64,000 nucleotides of DNA. Origin: Sulfurisoma sp963709555 (GTDB lineage Bacteria > Pseudomonadota > Gammaproteobacteria > Burkholderiales > Rhodocyclaceae). Where the stretch lies: positions 372,001 to 436,000 of the forward strand of contig CAVPWR010000003.1 of assembly GCA_963709555.1 (NCBI GenBank), read 5' to 3'. Below the pieces are notes generated by a model that was given only the letters and a program-made list of their open reading frames with translations, was not told the origin of the DNA and ran no database searches. Below, piece after piece: positions 38,119 to 50,004 of the stretch. The position numbers were made by a program, and so were the translations under genes. Position 1 is the stretch's first letter. Each line of letters opens with the position of its first letter.

Positions 38119-38784
38119 ATGAACATTCCTGCCGACCTCTTCAACGACACATGGGCCTACGCGGCCTGGCTGCCGCTGGCGGCCGTCTGGTTGTGGTGCC
38201 TGCGCACGGCACCGTGGCGGCGGCTGGCCGAGGAAGGGCAGTTCAACGTCTGGCTCGGCGCCATCGTCGTGCTGATGCTGCTGTGGAGCATGAAGGCCGG
38301 CGTGCGGCCGGGGCTCAACCTGCACCTGCTCGGCGCCACCACCCTGACGCTGATGTTCGGCCGGCAGCTGGCCATCGCCGGCCTGTCGCTGGTGCTGGTC
38401 GGCGTGACGCTCAACGGCGGCGCGGGCTGGCAGGCCTATGCCCTCAATGCGCTGCTCATGGCGGTGCTGCCCGGTTTCCTTGCCTTCGCCATCCTGCGCG
38501 GGGTCGAGCGCTGGCTGCCGGCCAACTTCTTCATCTACATTTTCATCGCTGCCTTCTTCGGTGCGGCCCTCAGTGCGCTAGTCACCGGCGCCGCCAGCAC
38601 GGCACTGCTGGCGGTAGCCGGCATTTACCCGCTGGAAATGCTGCTTGACGACTATTTGCCGTACTTCCTGCTGCTGGGGTTTTCCGAGGCCTGGCTCAAT
38701 GGCGCGGCGGTGACGCTGATGGTGGTGTATTTCCCGCAGTGGGTCGGCACTTTCGACGACCGCCGCTACCTGTGGAACAAATGA
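38119..38784 (+). CDS. CbiM-like integral membrane protein (ECF-type permease family)
   Basis: A 221-residue membrane protein with about six helices. It starts MNIPADLFNDTWAYAAWLPL and has NLHLLGATTLTLMFGRQLAI and FSEAWLNGAAVTLMVVYFP, resembling the CbiM/energy-coupling-factor permease family (COG3235). Substrate is unknown; no ATPase partner is adjacent. It ends ten bases before a GTG and 22 before the ATG used for the next gene. Confidence 0.78.
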   Translation: MNIPADLFNDTWAYAAWLPLAAVWLWCLRTAPWRRLAEEGQFNVWLGAIVVLMLLWSMKAGVRPGLNLHLLGATTLTLMFGRQLAIAGLSLVLVGVTLNGGAGWQAYALNALLMAVLPGFLAFAILRGVERWLPANFFIYIFIAAFFGAALSALVTGAASTALLAVAGIYPLEMLLDDYLPYFLLLGFSEAWLNGAAVTLMVVYFPQWVGTFDDRRYLWNK

Positions 38785-38805
38785 CCGGGACAAGTGGAGC
38801 GGCGC

Positions 38806-40596
38806 ATGGCTGAGTACATCGCCCCGCTGCAAGACATGCAGTTCGTGCTGAGCGAACTGGCCGGCCTCGATCGCGTCGCGCAACTGCCGGGGTGCGAGGA
38901 AGCGACCGCGGACGTCGTCGAGGCGATCCTCGACGAGGCCGCCAAGTTCGCCAACGGAGTGCTGTCGCCGCTCAATGTCGTCGGCGACCGTACGGGCGCG
39001 CAGTGGAACGACTTCGCGGTGACCATGCCGCCGGGCTTCAGGGAGGCGTACGCCCAATTCGTCGCCAATGGCTGGAACGGCCTTGGCTGCAATCCCGAGC
39101 ACGGCGGCCAGGGCCTGCCCAAGGTGGTCTCGGCTGCGGTGCAGGAGATGTGGAAGTCGGCGAACATGGCTTTCTCGCTGTGCTCGATGCTGACGCAGGG
39201 CGCCATCGAGGCGCTGGAACTGTGCGGCTCGGCTGAGCAGAAGGCCAGATACCTGCCGAACATGATCGCCGGCACCTGGACCGGCACCATGAACATCACC
39301 GAGCCGCAGGCCGGTTCCGACCTGGCGGCCATCCGTTCGCGCGCCGAGCCGCAGGCCGACGGCAGCTACAGGGTGTTCGGCCAGAAGATCTTCATCACCT
39401 ACGGCGAGCACGACATGGCGGAGAACATCATCCACCTGGTGCTGGCGCGCTTGCCGGACTCACCCGCGGGGGTGAAGGGCATCTCGCTGTTCGTCGTGCC
39501 CAAGTTCCTCGTCAATGACGACGGCACGCCGGGGGCGCGCAACGACGCGTACTGCGTGTCGATCGAGCACAAGCTCGGCATCCACGCCAGCCCGACGGCG
39601 GTGATGAGCTTCGGCGACCATGGCGGGGCGACGGGCTACCTCATCGGCCGCGCCAACGAGGGCCTCAAGACCATGTTCATCATGATGAACGCGGCCCGCT
39701 ATGCCGTCGGACTGGAGGGGTTGGCCGTGTCCGAGCGCGCCTACCAGCAGGCGCTGGCCTACGCCAGGGTCAGGGTGCAGGGGCGGGCTATCGAGGGCTC
39801 CGCCGCTGCCGTGCCCATCATCCGCCACCCCGACATCCGCCGCATGCTGATGCTGATGAAGTCGCAGATCGAAGCCATGCGCGCGCTGGCCTATGTCGTG
39901 GCGGCGGCGCACGACGCGGCGCTCAGGCACCCCGATGCGGCCGAGCGGCAGGCCAACCAGGCCTTCGTCGACCTGATGATCCCGGTGGTCAAAGGCTGGC
40001 TCACCGAGAGCGGCATCGAGATCGCCTCGCTCGGCGTGCAGATCCACGGCGGCATGGGCTACATCGAGGAAACCGGCGCGGCGCAGCACCTGCGCGACGC
40101 CCGTATCACCGCCATCTACGAGGGCACCACCGGCATCCAGGCCAACGACCTGCTCGGCCGCAAGATCGTGCGCGACGGCGGCGCCGCGCTCAAGGTGGTC
40201 TGCACCCGGATGCGGCAGACGCTGGCGCAACTCGAACAGCAGCCGGGCGCGGACTTCGCCGCGATCCGCGAGTCGTTCGGTCGCGGCGTGGCCGCCCTCG
40301 AAGAGGCCGCCGCCTTCGTCGTCGGCCATGCCGCGCAGGACATCCGCAGCGTCGCGGTCGGCGCCGTGCCGCTGCTCAATCTCATGGGCATCGTGTCCGG
40401 TGGCTGGATGATGGCGCGCGCGGCGCTGGTGGCGCAGGAAAAAGTCGGCGCTGGCGCCACGGCGCCTTTCTATCCTGCGAAAATTGTCACGGCGCATTTC
40501 TACGCCGATCACGTACTGGCGGCCGCACCGGGCCTGGTCTACACGGTGCGGCACGCTGGCGATGCTGCACTGGCCCTTGCCGAGGAGTTGCTTTGA
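38806..40596 (+). CDS. Acyl-CoA dehydrogenase (FadE-like, with C-terminal extension)
   Basis: A 596-residue flavoenzyme introducing the alpha-beta double bond in acyl-CoA. AEYIAPLQDMQFVLSEL is the N-terminal extension of the long family; GTMNITEPQAGSDLAAIRSRA is the FAD/substrate segment, GIEIASLGVQIHGGMGYIEE holds the region of the catalytic base, and RDARITAIYEGTTGIQANDL is diagnostic. The extended C-terminal domain follows (about 470-596) and contains a perfect 24-bp motif copy. GGAG before the ATG at 38806 favours that start. The stop overlaps the HDOD gene start (TGATG). Confidence 0.93.
   Translation: MAEYIAPLQDMQFVLSELAGLDRVAQLPGCEEATADVVEAILDEAAKFANGVLSPLNVVGDRTGAQWNDFAVTMPPGFREAYAQFVANGWNGLGCNPEHGGQGLPKVVSAAVQEMWKSANMAFSLCSMLTQGAIEALELCGSAEQKARYLPNMIAGTWTGTMNITEPQAGSDLAAIRSRAEPQADGSYRVFGQKIFITYGEHDMAENIIHLVLARLPDSPAGVKGISLFVVPKFLVNDDGTPGARNDAYCVSIEHKLGIHASPTAVMSFGDHGGATGYLIGRANEGLKTMFIMMNAARYAVGLEGLAVSERAYQQALAYARVRVQGRAIEGSAAAVPIIRHPDIRRMLMLMKSQIEAMRALAYVVAAAHDAALRHPDAAERQANQAFVDLMIPVVKGWLTESGIEIASLGVQIHGGMGYIEETGAAQHLRDARITAIYEGTTGIQANDLLGRKIVRDGGAALKVVCTRMRQTLAQLEQQPGADFAAIRESFGRGVAALEEAAAFVVGHAAQDIRSVAVGAVPLLNLMGIVSGGWMMARAALVAQEKVGAGATAPFYPAKIVTAHFYADHVLAAAPGLVYTVRHAGDAALALAEELL
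40439..40462 (+). repeat. Dispersed coding motif, perfect copy B
   Basis: Identical over 24 bases to 25547-25570 (begins AAAAAGTCGGCGCTGGCGCC). Encodes KVGAGAT in the C-terminal domain of the acyl-CoA dehydrogenase. Confidence 0.75.
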
Positions 40597-41450
40597 TGGT
40601 CATCAACCGTCGCGAAATCTTCCAGCACATCGCTGCCGAGGCAGGGCGGGGCGGTGCCGTCTTTCCCACCCATGCCGACGTTGCCCTCAAGGTGCAGCGG
40701 GCGCTCGACGATCCGGACTGCTCGGTCGAACAGGCCGCCAGGCTCATCATGGCCGAACCGCTGTTGGCGACACGCGTGGTGGCGATGGCCAACTCGGTCG
40801 TCTACAACCGCAGCGGCCGCGACATTGCCGACATCGGCCAGGCCGTCGCGCGCCTCGGCTTTCGCGCCGTGCGCTCGCTGGCGACCGCGGTGGCGGTGCG
40901 GCAACTGTCCGCCGCACCGACCGAGCCGCGCTACCGCGCGATGGCGGTGCAGCTATGGGAGCATACGGCGCACGTGGCTGCGCTCGCCCACGTGATCGCG
41001 CGTCGCGCGACGCGACTCGACCCGGAGGCCGCCTTTTTCGCCGGCATCGTGCATGAGGTCGCCGGTTTCTACCTGTTGTCGCGAGCCCACGAATTCCCGG
41101 GGCTATTCGACGGCGACCCCGGCAACTGGATGGCGGCATGGAAAGGCGAAAGCGAGGCGGCGGTGGGACGGGCCGTGCTCAAGTCGCTCGGCGTGCCCGA
41201 TCCGGCGCAGGACGCGGTAGAGGCCTACTGGCAGGGCTACCTGGCGCTGCCGCCGGTCTCGCTCGGCGACACGCTGCTGTTGGCCGAAAACCTTGCCCCG
41301 GTCACTTCGCCGCTGCAGAGCGACGAGCGCGACTCCCGGGTCGGTGCCGACGGCAGCCTGGATGTGGTCTTGGGCGACGCCACCCTGGTCGATATCCTCA
41401 AGGAGTCGGCCGACGAGGTTTCAGCGCTGACCGGATCGCTGAAGTTCTAG
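40596..41450 (+). CDS. HDOD domain signalling protein
   Basis: A 284-residue protein. The HDOD region spans about residues 20-215: PTHADVALKVQRALDDPDCSVEQAARLIMAEPLLATRVVAMAN is the start pattern, split here by its own turns, and FFAGIVHEVAGFYLL replaces the usual HD-type HDIG. HDOD proteins act in regulatory pathways (motility, cell cycle, secretion) but lack catalytic activity. The ATG at 40596 shares its A with the acyl-CoA dehydrogenase stop. Confidence 0.85.
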   Translation: MVINRREIFQHIAAEAGRGGAVFPTHADVALKVQRALDDPDCSVEQAARLIMAEPLLATRVVAMANSVVYNRSGRDIADIGQAVARLGFRAVRSLATAVAVRQLSAAPTEPRYRAMAVQLWEHTAHVAALAHVIARRATRLDPEAAFFAGIVHEVAGFYLLSRAHEFPGLFDGDPGNWMAAWKGESEAAVGRAVLKSLGVPDPAQDAVEAYWQGYLALPPVSLGDTLLLAENLAPVTSPLQSDERDSRVGADGSLDVVLGDATLVDILKESADEVSALTGSLKF

Positions 41451-41460
41451 CCCCATCCCG

Positions 41461-44260
<2,800 letters not shown>

Positions 44261-44272
44261 GGAGGCGACCGC

Positions 44273-44278
44273 TATAAT
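44273..44278 (+). promoter_or_regulatory. Putative -10 box before the AI-2E family gene
   Basis: TATAAT 33 bases before the ATG, in the CTATAATCGGCC context. -35 unclear. Confidence 0.4.
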
Positions 44279-44310
44279 CGGCCGAACCAAACCTCCCGGA
44301 CCGCACGAAC

Positions 44311-45450
44311 ATGCAGCCACACCAGCGTGATCTCGCCCAGAACACCCTGGGCGTCCTTTTCATCGGCGGCTTGATCGCAGCGACCTTCTGGGTCCTGCGC
44401 CCCTTCATTCCGGCGGTGATCTGGGCGACGACGGTAGTGGTTGCGACCTGGCCATTCATGCGCCAGGTCGAGGCGCGGTTGTGGGGTAGACGCTCGCTGG
44501 CGGTAGCGGTGATGACGCTGCTGCTGCTGGCGATACTGATCGTTCCGCTAGGCCTGGCGATTCTCACCATCGCCGATAACCGGGAGATCATCGCCGGCTG
44601 GGCCCAGTGGCTCATGGCCGCGAAGGTGCCGCCGCCGCCCGACTGGGTCGCCGGTCTGCCGCTGGTCGGCGGCAAGCTCCTGCAGATCTGGCAGGAATAC
44701 GCGGCCGCCGGCATCCAGGATTTCGCCGCGCGGCTCGCGCCCTATGCCGACCGCGTCACCCAGTGGTTCATTTCCGAGGCGGGCACCGTCGGCATGATCT
44801 TCCTGCAGTTGCTGCTCATCGTCCTCATCTCCGCCCTCATGTATGCCGGCGGCGAATCCGCTGCGGCCTGGCTGCGGCTCTTCGGCAAGCGCCTGGCGGG
44901 GCAGCGCGGCGAGAACATGGTCGTGCTCGCCGGCCAGGCGATCCGCGGCGTGGCCATGGGGGTGGTGGTCACGGCGCTGGTGCAGTCGGTGCTCGGCGGC
45001 ATCGGCCTCGCCATCGCCGGCGTGCCGATGGCGGCGGTGCTGACGGCGCTGATGTTCATGCTCTGCATCGCCCAGCTCGGCCCGGTGCTGGTGCTGGCGC
45101 CGGCAGTGGTGTGGGTCTTCTGGAGCGGCGACAGCGCCTGGGGCACTTTCCTGCTGGTATGGACGATCGTCGTCACCAGCCTCGACAACGTCCTGCGTCC
45201 CTACCTCATCAAGAAGGGGGCCGACCTGCCGCTGCTGCTGATATTCGCCGGCGTCATTGGCGGCATGATCACCTTGGGCCTCGTCGGCATCTTCGTCGGC
45301 CCGGTCGTGCTTGCCGTGACCTACACGCTGGTCGACGAGTGGGTCGAAGGCAGCGGCAGCGGGGTGGTCGCTCCGGTCATCAAGCGGGAGCGCACGGCGT
45401 TACGCATTCCGCCCCGCGCCTCGCGCGGCCTGCCGCGGCGCAAGCTTTAG
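44311..45450 (+). CDS. AI-2E family transporter (YdiK-like)
   Basis: A 379-residue inner-membrane protein with about eight helices. It starts MQPHQRDLAQNTLGVLFIGG and carries ALVQSVLGGIGLAIAGVPMA and LDNVLRPYLIKKGADLPLLLIFAGVIGG, broken by its loop, the family signature near the C-terminus. The family includes AI-2 exporters and Na+/H+ antiporters; substrate here is unknown. The start converges on nothing nearby and a probable -10 box lies upstream. Confidence 0.9.
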   Translation: MQPHQRDLAQNTLGVLFIGGLIAATFWVLRPFIPAVIWATTVVVATWPFMRQVEARLWGRRSLAVAVMTLLLLAILIVPLGLAILTIADNREIIAGWAQWLMAAKVPPPPDWVAGLPLVGGKLLQIWQEYAAAGIQDFAARLAPYADRVTQWFISEAGTVGMIFLQLLLIVLISALMYAGGESAAAWLRLFGKRLAGQRGENMVVLAGQAIRGVAMGVVVTALVQSVLGGIGLAIAGVPMAAVLTALMFMLCIAQLGPVLVLAPAVVWVFWSGDSAWGTFLLVWTIVVTSLDNVLRPYLIKKGADLPLLLIFAGVIGGMITLGLVGIFVGPVVLAVTYTLVDEWVEGSGSGVVAPVIKRERTALRIPPRASRGLPRRKL

Positions 45451-45498
45451 AGGTCGCGCTGCGCCTCGCGCAGGAATTTGTGCGCCGGCCGGCGCCGA

Positions 45499-46407
45499 TC
45501 AGCGTTTCCGCTGTTCTGCGGCGAGCTGCCTGGCGAAGAACTCCAGCGCGGTCTTGGTCTTCGCGGACTGGTCGGCGCCGAGCACGATGCCGCGTCGGGC
45601 CAGGTAGGCCTTGAAATCGCCAATGACCTGGAAGGCTTCTTTCGGCAGGCACTTGGTGGAGACTTCCATGACGAGTGATCCATCAGGATAGATCCACACT
45701 TCCAAGACGATGGGGCGGTCGAAGTCATTCGCCTTCGGCTGGTGCTTGGCCTTGAGCAGGAAGGTGGGGCCCAGGAGGACCAGCTGGTCCATCGTGAGGC
45801 CCGCCGGGGCGTGCGCGTCATAGAAGGCACGCTGTTCCTTGGAGAACAGCTTGCGCAAAGGCATCTCGCCCGAGGCTGCGTCGAGCACCTCCTGATTGGT
45901 GCACACGCCCTTGAACGAAGCCGAGCAGACGAACCCGCCCGGCATCGCATCCACCTCGATCTTGAAGGCCGCCGAGCGGCGCAGCTCCGCGTCGATGGTG
46001 GACGGATCCACGGGCCGCAGCTTGATGACCGTATCGCCATCCCCGCCCTGGATACGCCGCGCCCGGACGACGACGCCGGCCTTGTTCAGGGCCAGATCGG
46101 GCGTATCGAAGAAAAATGCCTGCCGCGGCTGTGCCTCGACCGGATCGAGTCCGATGCTCTTGACCGTCGCGCGGCCGACGCCGACGGGGACCGACAACTT
46201 CAGTTCGACGCTGGTCGCCCCCTTTATGAGCTTGAACATTTCCATTGTCTGCTCAGCCGTAAAGGGTTTCGCCAGTGCGGGCTGAGCGGACTTCGCCGCC
46301 TTGCGGGGCGTCAGTGTCTTCTTGGGGGCCGCTACTGCCTTCGTTGTCTTGACGGGCTTTGCGTTCGGCGTGGGTTTCGTCGTTTTTGTGCTTGTCTTGA
46401 TAGCCAT
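45499..46407 (-). CDS. CYTH-like protein with a lysine-rich N-terminal tail
   Basis: A 302-residue protein. Residues 1-48 are a basic low-complexity tail made of Lys, Thr, Ala and Pro (KTSTKTTKPTPNAKPVKTT), like the tails of histone H1-like or granule-associated proteins. From about 50 onward, VELKLSVPVG (acidic/basic strand), DTPDLALNKAGVVVRARRI, DTVIKLRPVD and LEVWIYPDGSLVMEVSTK fit a CYTH/triphosphate tunnel fold. A polyphosphate- or nucleotide-triphosphate-related role is inferred from the adjacent CYTH-Ppx fusion. No enzymatic assignment is possible. Confidence 0.68.
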   Translation of the reverse strand: MAIKTSTKTTKPTPNAKPVKTTKAVAAPKKTLTPRKAAKSAQPALAKPFTAEQTMEMFKLIKGATSVELKLSVPVGVGRATVKSIGLDPVEAQPRQAFFFDTPDLALNKAGVVVRARRIQGGDGDTVIKLRPVDPSTIDAELRRSAAFKIEVDAMPGGFVCSASFKGVCTNQEVLDAASGEMPLRKLFSKEQRAFYDAHAPAGLTMDQLVLLGPTFLLKAKHQPKANDFDRPIVLEVWIYPDGSLVMEVSTKCLPKEAFQVIGDFKAYLARRGIVLGADQSAKTKTALEFFARQLAAEQRKR

Positions 46408-46482
46408 GGTCTACACCCCCTCAGTTGCATTCAGCAAAAAATTCGGCTTGTTCGCCAGAGCCTGTTGAGGCTGGCAAACCAT

Positions 46483-47976
46483 TCAGGCTCCGAAACGCTC
46501 GGCCAGCACGCCGTGGCGCAGGCCGCGATCGCTCACGGTGAGGCTGTCCATCCCCAGCTTCTCCATGATCGTGCGGATGATGCAGGCGCCGGCGAGGATG
46601 ACTTCCGCCCGCTTGGGCTGCAGGCCGACGATGGTGCGGCGGCCATCGGCGTCGCGCGAGCGGTAGAGCTCGATCTGGCGGTCGATCTCGGCGCGGTCGA
46701 GGACCGTGCCCTGGACCAGCGAGGGGTCGTAGGTGGCGAGGCCGTGCCTGACGGCGGTGATGTTGGTCACTCCCCCGCCCATGGCCACCAGCGCGTCGGG
46801 CGCCGGGCGGCCGTCGAGGCGCGACAGGTCGGCCGCGATCGCCGCCATCGCCTCCTTGACCACGGCGGCCGACACCGCGCGGTCGAGCCCGAAGCGCTCG
46901 GTGTAGCGCACGGCGCCGACATCGACGCTGAAACGCTCATCCACGTCGGCGTCGTGACCGAAGGTGAACTGGGAACTGCCGCCGCCGGTGTCGAACACGA
47001 CCAGCCTGCCCTTGTCCAGGCCGAGGCCGGCCTTGGCGGCGAGGTAGGCCAGGCGGCTTTCCTCCTCGCCCGAGATCACCTCGATATGCACGCCGGCGCG
47101 CTGCTCGATGGTCGCGACCACCTGGCTGGCGTTGCCGGCGATGCGCAGCCCGGCGGTGCCGACGGCCGCGATGGCCCGCACGCCGTGCCGCTTCGCCTCC
47201 TCGACCATGGCGGCGATCGCGGCGACGGCGCGTTCGAGCGCGGCGTCGATGATCACGCCCTGCTGGTCGAGCCCCTCGCCGAGGCGCGTCACTTCGGCGC
47301 GGTCGACGATGGTGCGCCAGCGTCCGGCGACGTCGCGCTCGCCGATGTGGAACTTGATCGAATTGGTGCCGGCGTCGATGACGGCGTAGCGCTCCGGCGC
47401 GTCGTCGACCAGGGCCGCCAGTGCGGCGGGGTAGCTGGTGTTGGCGTAGCCGCCGAGGCCGAGATCGCGGACGGCGCGGATGACCGCCGCCGCGTCCTCG
47501 GACTCGACGGCGAGGGTGCGGGTGGGCTTGCCGTTCGCCACCACGTCGGAGAGCTCGGCCATGCAGCCACCGATCGTGTAGCGGGTCCGCCGCTTGTGCA
47601 CCTTCACCGCGCGGATCGGGCCGCCGGGCCCGGCGAACTGCTCGATGAATTCGTCGAGGCTGAAGCTCGTGCGGGACAACGGCGGCACCGGCAGATGGAG
47701 CGATTCGAGCACCTTGGCCACTTCGGCCGCCGGCAGCGGGAAACTGGCCTTCATCACCGGGGTCCATTGCTCGAGGCCGTTGGCGTCGACCTCGCGCAGC
47801 ACCTTGATGTCCATCAGCGCATCGCGCACCTTGACGTTGTCGCCGGCGCCGGACAGCAGGTAGATCTCGTCGCTTTCCTGCACGCCGCCCGGCGTCAGCT
47901 GCGCCAATCGCGACTCGGCCTCGCCGAAACGCTGTCCGAAGGAGCGCCATTCCCAGCGCGGTTTGATCTCAGCCAT
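46483..47976 (-). CDS. CYTH-Ppx/GppA fusion phosphatase
   Basis: A 497-residue protein. The N-terminal part (about 1-190) is CYTH-like: WEWRSFGQRFG, NVKVRDALMDIKVLREV, VHKRRTRYTIGGCMAEL and TLAVESEDAAAVIRAV. The C-terminal part (about 195-497) is a Ppx/GppA phosphatase: YAVIDAGTNSIKFHIG (phosphate-1), VISGEEESRLAYLA, VVFDTGGGSSQFTFG (phosphate-2) and GGGVTNITAV. The CYTH fold often binds tri- or polyphosphate, so the fusion may position polyphosphate for hydrolysis; this is inference. It lies 75 bp upstream of the stand-alone CYTH gene on the same strand. Confidence 0.85.
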   Translation of the reverse strand: MAEIKPRWEWRSFGQRFGEAESRLAQLTPGGVQESDEIYLLSGAGDNVKVRDALMDIKVLREVDANGLEQWTPVMKASFPLPAAEVAKVLESLHLPVPPLSRTSFSLDEFIEQFAGPGGPIRAVKVHKRRTRYTIGGCMAELSDVVANGKPTRTLAVESEDAAAVIRAVRDLGLGGYANTSYPAALAALVDDAPERYAVIDAGTNSIKFHIGERDVAGRWRTIVDRAEVTRLGEGLDQQGVIIDAALERAVAAIAAMVEEAKRHGVRAIAAVGTAGLRIAGNASQVVATIEQRAGVHIEVISGEEESRLAYLAAKAGLGLDKGRLVVFDTGGGSSQFTFGHDADVDERFSVDVGAVRYTERFGLDRAVSAAVVKEAMAAIAADLSRLDGRPAPDALVAMGGGVTNITAVRHGLATYDPSLVQGTVLDRAEIDRQIELYRSRDADGRRTIVGLQPKRAEVILAGACIIRTIMEKLGMDSLTVSDRGLRHGVLAERFGA

Positions 47977-48042
47977 GACTTTTCGTCCTTCTCGAGCGAT
48001 GCATTGTGGCCCTCGCCCCCAGTATAGCCACGATGGCCGGAT

Positions 48043-49050
48043 CTAGAGGTAGCGCTGCCCCTCGCGCAGGAAGTCGGGCGGCGGCGGCAGGTCGCCGCGC
48101 TCGACGCTGACCAGGCGGACGATCACGCTCTGGCCGGCAGAGTTATGCAGCGCAGTAAGTTTGGTCTCGGGTGCCATCATGCTGGGCTGGGCTTGCTTGA
48201 TGCCCTGGCGATCGATGCACAAGGGCATGGTTTCCCAGCGAAATTTCTGCTCCGCCTTGGAAAGCACGTCGATGAGGGTATCGAGGTTGGACTGCAGCAG
48301 CCCCGTACCGAGGGTGCCGAGCTGGTTATCGATCTCCGCCAGGCGCTGCTGGATGGTCTCCGGGTCGGTGGCTACGCCCGTGGGGTCATCGCCGAAGCCC
48401 CAGCGTCCGCCGGCCAGCGCGGCGACCTTCAGCCGCAGCAGGTCGCGTTCGCGTTCGAGATCGCGACGCTCACTATGGCCCTCGGCGATGCTGCCGAGGG
48501 CGAGACTGAGCAGGTGGTCGAAGGCGCGGCGCTTGAGCAGTCGCCGCGTGTCGTCCTCCACTGCCGTCGGATCGACCGTGCGGTGCTTGCTGAAACTGAC
48601 TGTCACCTGGGCGACGTCGCGGCGCACCTCGCTGCCTTCGAGCGCGACGCCCAGCACATTGCGTTCGCGCATGACCATGATCAGCAACATGAAGACGCGT
48701 TCCGCCAGGGCGCCTTCGGAAGATTTCTGCCACTGCCGCATCTCTGCATCGCGCGACAGGATCTCTTCCATGTCCTCGACCGAAGCGAAATAGTTGCTCA
48801 CCTCGGCGTTGCTGCCGAAGCTGCGCCGGCTCAGCTCGAGCGGGGGAGGGAAGCTGTCGACCATGGCTATCACATGGTCGATGGCGTGGATGATGGCGGG
48901 GCGCAGGCTCTTCTTGTAGCGGGGCAGGGCCCGCAGGCGCCCGTCGGTGGTATCGACGGCCCGTTCGATGGCCCGTTCGATGAGGTCTTCCGGATAGGCG
49001 CCCTGCTTGTCCGAACCCGGACGGAATATCGACTGGAACAGTTTCAGCAT
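48043..49050 (-). CDS. Hypothetical protein, coiled-coil rich
   Basis: A 335-residue soluble protein starting MLKLFQSIFRPGSDK. It is mainly helical with a heptad-like segment around residues 200-270 (HSERRDLERERDLLRLKVAAL). No domain is recognised. It follows the CYTH-Ppx gene start by 66 bp on the same strand and is divergent from fabI. Codon use is normal for the window. Confidence 0.7.
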   Translation of the reverse strand: MLKLFQSIFRPGSDKQGAYPEDLIERAIERAVDTTDGRLRALPRYKKSLRPAIIHAIDHVIAMVDSFPPPLELSRRSFGSNAEVSNYFASVEDMEEILSRDAEMRQWQKSSEGALAERVFMLLIMVMRERNVLGVALEGSEVRRDVAQVTVSFSKHRTVDPTAVEDDTRRLLKRRAFDHLLSLALGSIAEGHSERRDLERERDLLRLKVAALAGGRWGFGDDPTGVATDPETIQQRLAEIDNQLGTLGTGLLQSNLDTLIDVLSKAEQKFRWETMPLCIDRQGIKQAQPSMMAPETKLTALHNSAGQSVIVRLVSVERGDLPPPPDFLREGQRYL

Positions 49051-49182
49051 GTGTCGCTCCTTCAGATGGTGCGATCTTACCTTGGCAACGGCAGCTTGAA
49101 ATGATGTGGCCCGGCAAAGCAGTTAAACTCTTGCCATTGCTGGTACAGAAAGCCGTGGCAGGTCAATTCCGGGAGACTGATC

Positions 49183-49968
49183 ATGAGCAAGGAAAGTGAA
49201 CGTCGCGCCGTCCTCAAGGGCAAGAAGGCCCTGATCGTCGGTGTCGCCAATGATTCCTCGATCGCCTATGGTTGCGCCAAGGCCTTCAGCGAGCTGGGCG
49301 TCGATCTGGCGATCACCTATCTCAACGACAAGGCGAAGCCCCACGTCGAGCCGCTGGCGAAGGAAGTCGGCGCCAAGATATTCGCCCCCCTTGATGTTTC
49401 CCAACCCGGGGAACTCGAACGGCTGTTCGAGCAAATCGAGGCCAAATGGGGCGAACTCGACATCCTCGTGCACTCGATCGCCTCGGCGAAGAAGGAGGAT
49501 ATCAAGGGCGGCCTGCTCAACTGCTCGGCGGAGGGTTTTGCCATGGCCATGGACATCTCGGTGCATTCGTTCATACGCATGGCCAGGCTGGCCGCGCCCT
49601 TGATGAAAAATGGCGGCACCATGTTCGCCATGAGCTACCACGGCGCGCGCAAGGTGATACCCAACTACAACGTCATGGGGCCGGTCAAGGCCGCGCTCGA
49701 AGCCTCCTGCCGCTACCTGGCCTACGAGCTCGGCCCGCAGAAGATCCGCGTGCATACGATCTCGCCGGGGCCGCTCAAGACGCGCGCGGCGTCCGGGCTC
49801 AAGGACTTCGACCTGCTGCTGAACCAGGCGGTCAAGCGCGCGCCGGTGGGTGAACTCGTGGACATCATGGACGTCGGCTTCGCCTGCGCCTTTCTGGCTA
49901 CGCCCTGGGCGCGGCGCATGACGGGCGAAACACTGTATGTCGATGGCGGCGTGAACATCATGGGCTGA
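49183..49968 (+). CDS. fabI: Enoyl-[acyl-carrier-protein] reductase (NADH)
   Basis: Last reduction of the fatty-acid elongation cycle. A 261-residue SDR enzyme: KALIVGVANDSSIAYGCAKA (nucleotide site, about 15-34), LDILVHSIASAKKED, and the catalytic Tyr-x6-Lys as YNVMGPVK (about 156-163) with the second Tyr in SYHGARKV. RVHTISPGPLKTRAASG is the substrate-loop region. The start at 49183 yields MSKESERRAVLKGKK, a few residues longer than usual. Confidence 0.95.
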   Translation: MSKESERRAVLKGKKALIVGVANDSSIAYGCAKAFSELGVDLAITYLNDKAKPHVEPLAKEVGAKIFAPLDVSQPGELERLFEQIEAKWGELDILVHSIASAKKEDIKGGLLNCSAEGFAMAMDISVHSFIRMARLAAPLMKNGGTMFAMSYHGARKVIPNYNVMGPVKAALEASCRYLAYELGPQKIRVHTISPGPLKTRAASGLKDFDLLLNQAVKRAPVGELVDIMDVGFACAFLATPWARRMTGETLYVDGGVNIMG

Positions 49969-50004
49969 TGCCCGTGACAGAAGATTCCTTGGCGGAGACA
50001 TGAA

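Noticed and set aside
45742..48027. A 761-residue plus-strand open frame over the CYTH genes
   Set aside because: Both CYTH genes on the opposite strand have clear family motifs; the long frame is a GC artefact.
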